Of a stretch of DNA of 56,965 nucleotides, positions 17,349 to 24,202 are shown one piece after another; the first letter of the stretch is position 1, and each line of letters opens with the position of its first letter. Under the pieces are notes generated by a model. It ran no database searches. It was not told the origin of the DNA and was given only the letters and a program-made list of their open reading frames with translations. The DNA comes from Bacteroidia bacterium (GTDB lineage: Bacteria > Bacteroidota > Bacteroidia > UKL13-3), in the NCBI GenBank assembly GCA_023151275.1, contig JAKLJI010000013.1:1-56965 (forward strand). Reading direction: 5' to 3'. Made by a program: the position numbers and the translations under genes.

Positions 17349-17666
17349 CTAAGCTTGGCCCATTCCCCCACCAAAATTAATTGGGAATGGAGGAGTTTGC
17401 TCGTTCAAGGAAATATGACCATTATGCGCTTCAAACTTGGCAACATTTTCCTGCAATGCCAGCAACAAACGCTTCGCATGATCAGGTGTTAAAACGATTC
17501 TTGATTTCACTTTAGCCTTAGGAACACCAGGCATAACGCGAATAAAATCGATTACAAATTCTGAATTGGAATGGGTAATGAGGGCTAAATTGGAATAAAC
17601 ACCTTCGGCCATTTCTTCGCTCAATTCAATATTCAGTTGGTTTGGATTATCTTGTGGTTCTTGCAT
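17349..17666 (-). CDS. DUF3467 family protein
   Basis: A 105-residue cytoplasmic protein. I start at ATG 17666 (MQEPQDNPNQLNIEL), the usual beginning of this family; 21 further in-frame codons upstream look unrelated. The central SNSEFVIDFIRVMPGVPKAKVKSR followed by RIVLTPDHAKRLLLAL is the DUF3467 signature. A Gly-rich tail ends the protein (INFGGGMGQA). Function is unknown; the domain is common and short in Bacteroidota. It ends at the shared terminator with the HtrA gene. Confidence 0.85.
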   Translation of the reverse strand: MQEPQDNPNQLNIELSEEMAEGVYSNLALITHSNSEFVIDFIRVMPGVPKAKVKSRIVLTPDHAKRLLLALQENVAKFEAHNGHISLNEQTPPFPINFGGGMGQA

Positions 17667-17866
17667 AATTTTTCTTTCGAAAATACCTGCTAATCGCAAA
17701 TATTTCGTTTCCTGTGGATTTCTTTCCAAAGCCCCAAGGTAACTAACTGCTAATCAAAACTATCTTCTGAAATCGAATTGAACAAGACTCGATTAAATTA
17801 AAAACTTTCAAGGTATTTTCGGTATTCAAACCGGAATTGTTAATTTGAATCGCCAATATTATTTAA

Positions 17867-18442
17867 ATGCGCGTTCAACTTTCAATCAAAGACATGATAG
17901 GCCGTAGATGCATAAGTACGGTTGAACGCATACTTTTAGATTTCCAAGTAAGTGCAATTCGTGTTTCTTTGGGCAGTGCTGAGTTTGACTGTTCCAACTA
18001 TCCTTTAATTTCAGAATCCTTAAAACTTGCCCTAGAAAAGGAAGGATTCAAACTGGTGAAGAACAAGGAAGAAAAGATTCTTGAACAAATAAAAGTAGCG
18101 GTATTGGAAATGATTTATTACGGTAACAACTTAAATACCATCATCCGCAATTCCGACTACCTGAGCGACAAAATTGGTCAGCCTTATTCTTACCTGAGTA
18201 AACTATTCAGTGAATTCACCGGACAAACTTTAGAGAAATATATCATACTGGTAAAAATTGAGCGTGTTAAAGAACTTCTGGCCTACAATGAAATGACCCT
18301 GAGTGAAATCTCGTATCAAATGGGTTATTCTAGTGTTCAATACCTAAGCACGCAATTCAAACAGGTTACAGGTTTTAGTGTAAGCGATTACAAGAATATG
18401 GAGCAAAAACCTAGAATTCCTTTGGATGAACTTTTGAATTGA
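17867..18442 (+). CDS. AraC-family regulator with a metal-chaperone-like N-terminal domain
   Basis: A 191-residue regulator. The C-terminal half (about 95-182) is a full AraC DNA-binding domain: YSYLSKLFSEFTGQTLEKYI as the first helix-turn-helix and LSEISYQMGYSSVQYLSTQF as the second. The N-terminal 70 residues follow the beta-alpha-beta-beta-alpha-beta order of heavy-metal-associated domains (VQLSIKDMIGRRCISTVERIL, then IRVSLGSAEF, then LKLALEKEGFKLV). The usual CxxC is reduced to a single Cys (GRRCIS), so metal binding is doubtful. It precedes the HerA-like ATPase by 41 nt and may share its transcript. Confidence 0.82.
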   Translation: MRVQLSIKDMIGRRCISTVERILLDFQVSAIRVSLGSAEFDCSNYPLISESLKLALEKEGFKLVKNKEEKILEQIKVAVLEMIYYGNNLNTIIRNSDYLSDKIGQPYSYLSKLFSEFTGQTLEKYIILVKIERVKELLAYNEMTLSEISYQMGYSSVQYLSTQFKQVTGFSVSDYKNMEQKPRIPLDELLN

Positions 18443-18483
18443 GCCTCAATTTCTCCTAATTGCAGCTTCTAATTTTACTTAAC

Positions 18484-20037
18484 ATGAGCGAGCAATTTAT
18501 ACAGGAAATTCAACAAGGATATCAAACAAAAGGTGACTCCATTCTTTTGGGTGCAGCCATGCTAAACGGACAGGCACATTCAAGCGCACAGGTTAAAATT
18601 CCATTGAAAACCTTAAACCGACACGGATTAATTGCCGGAGCTACCGGCACGGGGAAAACCAAATCGTTGCAATTGATTGCAGAGCAACTGAGCAAAGCCT
18701 CCGTTCCTTGTTTGTTGATGGACATTAAAGGGGACTTAAGCGGAATTGCTGCAGCTGGAGAAATGAATGAAAAGGTTCAGGAACGAGTAAATCTTATTGG
18801 TTTGGATTATACCAACCAGGGTTTTCCTGTTGAATTTTTAAGCTTGAGCAAGCAACCTGGTCTTCGCTTAAAGGCGACGGTTAGCGAATTTGGTCCGGTT
18901 CTGATTTCCAAAATTCTGGGTTTGAATGATACGCAATCCGGATTGATGAGCATGATTTTCAAATTTTGCGATGACTTGCAATTACCTCTGCTTGATTTGA
19001 AAGATTTGATTAAGGTACTTCAATATGTTTCCGACGAAGGAAAGGCTGAATTAACCAAAAATTACGGAGCCATTTCAACCTCAAGTACCGGCACTATTCT
19101 GAGGAAAGTAATTGAACTGCAACAACAAGGTGCAGATGATTTTTTTGGGGAACCCAGCTTTGATGTAAATGACCTGATTCGCATAGATAAAAACGGAATG
19201 GGGATGATTAGTGTGCTGCGCGTTACAGACCTTCAAGACAAACCCAAATTGTTTTCTACTTTTATGCTTTGCTTGCTTGCTGAATTGTACGCCACCCTTC
19301 CGGAAGAAGGTGATTTGGACAGACCTAAACTCTGCATGTTTATTGATGAAGCCCATCTGATTTTCAACGACGCAACAGGTGCCTTGCTTGAACAAATGGA
19401 AACCATCATCAAGCTGATTCGCTCCAAAGGAGTGGGTATTTATTTTATTACACAAAGTCCATCCGATATTCCAGCTTCAATACTTGGGCAATTGGGTTTA
19501 AAGGTGCAACATGCATTGAGGGCATTTACCGCTGCCGATAGAAAAGGAATTAAATTGGCTGCCGAAAATTTCCCGGAAACCAAGTGGTTTAAACCAGAAG
19601 AAACACTTACCAGCCTAGGTATGGGAGAAGCTTTGATTACCGGTTTGAATGAAAAAGGAATTCCAACTCCATTGGTTGCCTGTTTGATGAGCCCGCCAGA
19701 GTCAAGAATGAACATTCTTAAACCCGAGGAACTTGAAAAAATCACTAATTCATCCAAACTAGCAGCGGAATACAACCGCGAAATTGATTCGGTAAGTGCC
19801 TACGAAATTCTGAATCAAAAGCTAAATGCAAAAGCACAGATGGTTGAAGAAGAAGAAATTGAGAAAAGCAGTCCATCTGCTAAACGAAATGAGAAATCTA
19901 CCCTGGAAGAAATTCTTAGCAGCCCTGTTACCAAACAGGTTGCCAGAACAGCAACCCAAGTGCTTACAAGAACCCTTCTTGGAGCCCTTGGAATTGGAGG
20001 AAGCACCTCCAGAAAAAAGAAGAATTCCTGGTTCTAA
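18484..20037 (+). CDS. HerA-like ATPase of the DUF853/YjgR family
   Basis: A 517-residue cytoplasmic P-loop ATPase. I use ATG 18484 (MSEQFIQEIQQ), the family start, and not the in-frame codon eight residues earlier. Walker A is GATGTGKT at about 52-59, and DIKGDLSGIAA follows. Walker B is MFIDEAHLIF, then FITQSPSDIP as sensor motif. The C-terminus has an acidic/Ser-rich linker and a short basic end (RKKKNSWF). Relatives include E. coli YjgR, of unknown function. No NurA nuclease or SIR2 partner is adjacent, so it is more likely the housekeeping YjgR type than a defence HerA. Confidence 0.9.
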   Translation: MSEQFIQEIQQGYQTKGDSILLGAAMLNGQAHSSAQVKIPLKTLNRHGLIAGATGTGKTKSLQLIAEQLSKASVPCLLMDIKGDLSGIAAAGEMNEKVQERVNLIGLDYTNQGFPVEFLSLSKQPGLRLKATVSEFGPVLISKILGLNDTQSGLMSMIFKFCDDLQLPLLDLKDLIKVLQYVSDEGKAELTKNYGAISTSSTGTILRKVIELQQQGADDFFGEPSFDVNDLIRIDKNGMGMISVLRVTDLQDKPKLFSTFMLCLLAELYATLPEEGDLDRPKLCMFIDEAHLIFNDATGALLEQMETIIKLIRSKGVGIYFITQSPSDIPASILGQLGLKVQHALRAFTAADRKGIKLAAENFPETKWFKPEETLTSLGMGEALITGLNEKGIPTPLVACLMSPPESRMNILKPEELEKITNSSKLAAEYNREIDSVSAYEILNQKLNAKAQMVEEEEIEKSSPSAKRNEKSTLEEILSSPVTKQVARTATQVLTRTLLGALGIGGSTSRKKKNSWF

Positions 20038-20057
20038 AACCAGTCTAGCAAATCAAT

Positions 20058-21356
20058 TCAATTGGCAAGTTTTACTACTTTCTTAACTGTTGTCTGATTT
20101 CCTTTTGTCAACCTAACAAACCAGGTTCCGGGATTAAGGTCTTTTGTTTGAATTTGGTTACCCTTTCCAGAAGCTACAGGCTCAGCTTGCAAGCTATAAA
20201 GCTCCCAAGAAATGGGTTCACTTGTTTCTAATTCAATCCAATCTGTAAAGGGGTTGGGATATAGATTAACTTTGCTGTCCATTACTTCAGAAACGCTGCT
20301 GGTTGGCAATGCCTTTTTAAGGTAAGTCCAAATTTGATTGGCCAATAAAAATGGCACTAAAGCCTGATCTTCCGGATTATTTCCCATTCTTACTATCACC
20401 AAATTTTGAGAGGGAACCACGAATAAAAATTGTCCGTTCTTTCCCATGGCGGCATACATATCTGCCGGGGCATCCGGACAAAGAAATCCGGGAATATTCA
20501 CCTGCAAGCCGGGCACCATATACGAGGACTTTCCATTCAACCACCACAAATAGCCATAAGCAGGATTCAATTCTTGGGATGAATTAACCAGCCTATTATA
20601 CCAATTGGTATCGGTTAATACTGGTGTATTTTCCCATTTCCCTTTATTCAGCATCAACAAACCAAAACGAGCCATAGCTCTGGGTGTGGAATAGTAAACC
20701 GGATTGTAATTGCCAGGCGCTGTAAAATAAAATCCATCCATTCCTGTTTTTGATTTGAGGCTTTGCTGCATAAAAACATTTATGTTCTTACCAACGCCCT
20801 TTTCAATAACCGGCTCAAGCAAAGAATAAGGAGCATTGTGATAAGCCCAGCGCGTGCCCGGCTCTGCTGCGTATATCAAACAAGCAGGCAATGTGCAATC
20901 CGGGTCAGGCACCTTGTCATTTAATCCAGTGCTCATACTCAATTGGTGTCGAACTTTTATTTTCTGCTCTGCACTATCGGGCAAAGAAGTAAAGCCCTTT
21001 CCTAGATAGAAAGAGCTTGATGAATCGGGATGAACAAAACCACTCTGAACGGCTAAGCCCATAACAAATGAACTTAAGGATTTACCCGCCGAGGCCCAAT
21101 ACCACATACTGTCCTTTGTAAAGGAGCCATAATACTTCTCCCAAACAAGTTTACCGTCTTTCAGAATCAGGAAAGCTTTTGACTGTGCGGCCTCAACAAA
21201 ACTATCTGTTCGTTGCAGTTCAAGTGTATTCCATCCCAATTGTTCAGGAGAAATGCTTTCCCAATTATTGCCAGTCAATGGCGGAAAATAAATGGTTTGG
21301 CCATTTGCCTTATTTAAAAACAGAAATAGTAATACCAGGTAAACGAATGTTCTCAT
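20058..21356 (-). CDS. Secreted beta-lactamase-fold serine hydrolase with T9SS sorting domain
   Basis: A 432-residue secreted hydrolase. A signal peptide is followed by a class C beta-lactamase/DD-peptidase fold, with SAGK at 89-92 (nucleophile Ser89, Lys92) and the YxN motif Y172-H-N174 in RWAYHNAPY. The last 70 residues form a type IX secretion C-terminal domain: NLYPNPF near residue 360, WELYSLQ, then LNPGTWFVRL and KKVVKL at the end. It is therefore exported by the gliding/T9SS system and attached or released at the surface. Substrate is unknown. It is divergent from the PqqD/ATP-grasp operon, with a perfect inverted repeat between them. Confidence 0.9.
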   Translation of the reverse strand: MRTFVYLVLLFLFLNKANGQTIYFPPLTGNNWESISPEQLGWNTLELQRTDSFVEAAQSKAFLILKDGKLVWEKYYGSFTKDSMWYWASAGKSLSSFVMGLAVQSGFVHPDSSSSFYLGKGFTSLPDSAEQKIKVRHQLSMSTGLNDKVPDPDCTLPACLIYAAEPGTRWAYHNAPYSLLEPVIEKGVGKNINVFMQQSLKSKTGMDGFYFTAPGNYNPVYYSTPRAMARFGLLMLNKGKWENTPVLTDTNWYNRLVNSSQELNPAYGYLWWLNGKSSYMVPGLQVNIPGFLCPDAPADMYAAMGKNGQFLFVVPSQNLVIVRMGNNPEDQALVPFLLANQIWTYLKKALPTSSVSEVMDSKVNLYPNPFTDWIELETSEPISWELYSLQAEPVASGKGNQIQTKDLNPGTWFVRLTKGNQTTVKKVVKLAN

Positions 21357-21381
21357 GCTAAATTAGAGTTCAATATAACCA

Positions 21382-21405
21382 AAAGGTTTAATCGGTTAAA
21401 CCTTT
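21382..21405. promoter_or_regulatory. Perfect 10-bp inverted repeat between divergent units, operator-like
   Basis: AAAGGTTTAA (21382-21391) and TTAAACCTTT (21396-21405) are exact complements around TCGG. The even palindrome with central CpG, TTTAATC/GGTTAAA, resembles operators of LacI/GalR-type regulators. It lies 26 nt before the secreted hydrolase start on the minus strand and 121 nt before the PqqD-like start on the plus strand. No T-run follows, which argues against a simple terminator. No LacI gene is in the window. Confidence 0.55.
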
Positions 21406-21526
21406 CTGAATGGAGTTTATCCAAGTGCGGCCTCTTTTTATTGAATTTTATACGAAACGAATCGAATCCTATAACAGAAGAAAAAATCAAATCCTGAAAT
21501 TTGACTTACCCTTTAGCAACACGATT

Positions 21527-21769
21527 ATGAAAATTAAAAAGAATATCGCAATCAGTGAGTCCGGATTTATCTTCAATCCGACTAGTGGAGATTCCTTTTC
21601 CACCAACCCCATTGGATTTGAAATTATCAATCTGCTTCGGGAAGAAAAAAGCAAGGATGAAATCAGAACCGAAATCTTGAATAGGTATCAAATTGATGAA
21701 AGCACATTTGAAAAGGATTATTATGATTTCACCCAGCTATTGATTTCTTCTCAAATTGGCGAGGAATAA
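21527..21769 (+). CDS. PqqD-like protein (RiPP recognition-element fold)
   Basis: An 80-residue protein. The start is ATG 21527 (MKIKKNIAISESGFIF), because the 39 upstream in-frame codons have no family pattern. It follows the PqqD order: two short strands, a hairpin (NPTSGDSFSTNPIGFEI), helix INLLREEKSKDEIRTEIL, then helix DYYDFTQLLISSQIG. PqqD domains bind the leader of a ribosomal peptide and present it to modifying enzymes. The ATP-grasp gene starts 10 nt downstream, followed by a PLP decarboxylase whose N-terminus has a leader-like YxxP...G motif. I infer this protein recognises that motif or an unlinked peptide. No separate precursor gene is visible. Confidence 0.78.
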   Translation: MKIKKNIAISESGFIFNPTSGDSFSTNPIGFEIINLLREEKSKDEIRTEILNRYQIDESTFEKDYYDFTQLLISSQIGEE

Positions 21770-21779
21770 TTCCCGGATT

Positions 21780-22832
21780 ATGGAAACAAAAACCAAATTA
21801 GTTGTTGCCGTCTCGGGGTTAAACAATATTGATAGTCCGGGACCTGGCATCCCAGTTATTCGAGCTCTAAAAGAAAGCACTGAATTCGATATCCGAATCA
21901 TTGGTCTTTCTTACGAGGCGCTGGAACCGGGATTGTATATGCATGACCTGGTTGATAAGTCCTACCAGGTTCCGTTTCCTTCAGCTGGAACAGAAGCCCT
22001 GATGGAGCGCTTATCCTATATTCATCAAGTTGAAAACATCCAGGTAATCATTCCAAATTTTGATGCAGAACTTGGAAACTTCATGAATCTTGAAACGCGA
22101 ATTTTGAATGAAATGGGCATTCGTATGTTCCTCCCTACTCAGGAGCAATTTGACGAACGTCACAAGGCCAATTTGTTTGAGTTTGGGAAAAAACATGGCG
22201 TAAAAGTTCCTTTCTCAAAAATGATGTTTAATACATCTGAAATCCCAAGTCTTCAAAATGAATTCTCTTATCCCATGGTGGTTAAAGGAAGATTCTATGA
22301 AGCTTACATTGCTTACAATCCGGAACAAGTTGCCAGCTATTTCAATAAACTGGTTGCCAAATGGGGTCTTCCGATTATCATTCAGGAATATGTATTTGGA
22401 AGTGAAGTAAATGTAACAGCCATTGGTGATGGAAATGGTACTGCAATTGGTGCGGTTCCCATGCGAAAATTGTTTATTACCGACAAAGGAAAGGCTTGGG
22501 CCGGTATTTCATTGGATGATGAGGAACTCGTAGAAATTGCCAACAAGGTTATTGCTTCCTCCAAATGGAGAGGAGGCATGGAGCTAGAATTCATCAAAAC
22601 TTCAGAAAACGAGTATTACCTACTTGAAATCAATCCCAGATTTCCGGCTTGGGTTTACCTCGCGAAAGGCTGTGGGCAAAACCACCCCGAAGCTTTGGTA
22701 AAAATGGCTCTTGGAATGGAGGTTCAACCATTCCCAAGTTACGAAATAGGAAAAATGTTTGTCAGGTATTCCTACGACATGGTTATTGATTTAAAAGAAT
22801 TTGAACAAATTTCAACATTAGGAGAATTATAA
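21780..22832 (+). CDS. ATP-grasp ligase
   Basis: A 350-residue cytoplasmic enzyme. ATG 21780 (METKTKLVVAVSGLN) is preferred to the in-frame codon 8 residues earlier. Order: an N-terminal Rossmann-like pre-ATP-grasp domain (SGLNNIDSPGPGIPVIRAL, similar to CarB), then the ATP-grasp core with the ATP-binding strand YPMVVKG near 160-170, IIIQEYVFGSEVNVTAIGD, and the metal-binding end LLEINPRFPAW. ATP-grasp enzymes form amide bonds through an acyl-phosphate. Placed between a PqqD-like protein and an amino-acid decarboxylase, it could ligate an amino acid to a carrier or peptide. The acceptor is unknown. Confidence 0.88.
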   Translation: METKTKLVVAVSGLNNIDSPGPGIPVIRALKESTEFDIRIIGLSYEALEPGLYMHDLVDKSYQVPFPSAGTEALMERLSYIHQVENIQVIIPNFDAELGNFMNLETRILNEMGIRMFLPTQEQFDERHKANLFEFGKKHGVKVPFSKMMFNTSEIPSLQNEFSYPMVVKGRFYEAYIAYNPEQVASYFNKLVAKWGLPIIIQEYVFGSEVNVTAIGDGNGTAIGAVPMRKLFITDKGKAWAGISLDDEELVEIANKVIASSKWRGGMELEFIKTSENEYYLLEINPRFPAWVYLAKGCGQNHPEALVKMALGMEVQPFPSYEIGKMFVRYSYDMVIDLKEFEQISTLGEL

Positions 22833-22843
22833 AGCATTCATAC

Positions 22844-24202
22844 ATGGAAAAGTTAAGATACGAACGTCCGGTAATTAAAAAATTGAATTCCGGCTCAATG
22901 AATAAATTCGGAACTCGCACCGAATACACCCCGGTTACTCATATTGATGGTGCTTCTGTGAAAAGCCTCATCGAAGAATTTGGGTCTCCCTTGTTTGCAA
23001 TATCAGAACGCACCATTCGGCAAACTTATAAAGATTGCTTAAGGGCATTCAATAACCGTTACCCAAGGGTTCAAATGGCATGGTCATACAAAACAAATTA
23101 CATCAATGCAGTTTGCAATGTCTTTCATCAGGAAGGCTCTTGGGCTGAAGTTGTATCCGGTTTTGAATACCACAAAGCCTTGAAGAATGGCGTACCAGGC
23201 AATAAAATTATCTTCAATGGTCCGGATAAAACCGACGAGGATTTAATTGCAGCGATGACCAACAATTCGCTTATTCATATCGACCATTTGGATGAATTGT
23301 ACCGCTTGATTGAACTTACTCGCGAACACAACAAAAGACCACGAGTTGCTATTCGTGTAAACATGGATACCGGTGTTTATCCGATGTGGGACCGCTTTGG
23401 ATTCAATTATGAAAATGGTCAAGCTTGGGACGCTATCAACAAAATCATCCTGAATGACCAAATGGATTTGGTTGGATTGCATTGCCATATTGGAACCTTC
23501 ATGCTATCTGCAAATGCGTATGCCATTGCGGCCACAAAACTTGCCGATTTGGCTCACCATATCAATCTTAAGTTCAACAAAAAAATTACCTATATCGACT
23601 TAGGAGGAGGATTTGCTTCAAAGAACAATCTCAAAGGCTCGTATTTGCCAGGAAACATTGGCAACCCCAGCTTTGATGATTATGCAGAAGCCATTTGCAG
23701 CGCCTTGTTGAATTCTGAATTTTCAAAACAAGAACTGCCTTTGTTGATTCTTGAAACCGGAAGAGCTTTAATAGATGAGGCTGGCTACTTGTGCGGAACA
23801 GTACTTGCCAATAAACGGCTAAGCGATGGAAGAAGAGCTACCATCATGGATTTTGGCGTAAATATTTTGTTTACTTCATTCTGGTACGACCATAAAATTT
23901 CTCCGGCACAGGATTTCAGCCATTACACCGAAGATGGCGTAATTTATGGTCCATTGTGCATGAACATTGATGTGGTAAGAGAAAGCGTAACTTTACCACC
24001 TATGAAAAAAGGAGACAATGTGGTGGTGCATACCGTAGGTGCTTACAACATGACCCAATGGATGCAGTTTATTGCCATGCGACCAAATGTAGTAATGATT
24101 GACCTTCAAGGAAAACCTCACTTGATTCGAAACAAGGAAAATCTGGAATACATTCTCGAACGCGAGGAAATGCCGGGTTATCTTGCGGATTTTAATCTAT
24201 GA
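22844..24202 (+). CDS. Type III PLP decarboxylase (DAPDC-like) with leader-like N-terminus
   Basis: A 452-residue enzyme of the alanine-racemase-fold decarboxylases. Catalytic features are intact: PLP Lys83 in WSYKTN, LHCHIG, the phosphate loop LGGGFA, ETGRALIDEAG, the catalytic Cys in GPLCMNID, and GAYNMTQW near the C-terminus. It decarboxylates an amino acid or an aminoacyl group; the substrate is not predictable. Odd feature: residues 4-23 (LRYERPVIKKLNSGSMNKFG) precede the enzyme fold and look like a RiPP leader (Y6xxP9, I11, L14, G17). It starts 11 nt after the ATP-grasp gene and overlaps the next gene by 4 nt. lysA itself is a possible misreading, but the context is not lysine synthesis. 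Confidence 0.88.
   Translation: MEKLRYERPVIKKLNSGSMNKFGTRTEYTPVTHIDGASVKSLIEEFGSPLFAISERTIRQTYKDCLRAFNNRYPRVQMAWSYKTNYINAVCNVFHQEGSWAEVVSGFEYHKALKNGVPGNKIIFNGPDKTDEDLIAAMTNNSLIHIDHLDELYRLIELTREHNKRPRVAIRVNMDTGVYPMWDRFGFNYENGQAWDAINKIILNDQMDLVGLHCHIGTFMLSANAYAIAATKLADLAHHINLKFNKKITYIDLGGGFASKNNLKGSYLPGNIGNPSFDDYAEAICSALLNSEFSKQELPLLILETGRALIDEAGYLCGTVLANKRLSDGRRATIMDFGVNILFTSFWYDHKISPAQDFSHYTEDGVIYGPLCMNIDVVRESVTLPPMKKGDNVVVHTVGAYNMTQWMQFIAMRPNVVMIDLQGKPHLIRNKENLEYILEREEMPGYLADFNL

Noticed and set aside
18484-20037. HerA-type phage-defence ATPase
   Set aside because: No SIR2, nuclease or DUF4297 partner is adjacent; the sequence fits the housekeeping YjgR group.
21410-21526. Separate precursor peptide upstream of the PqqD-like gene
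   Set aside because: The in-frame codons before ATG 21527 have no leader or core pattern and are continuous with the PqqD-like frame.
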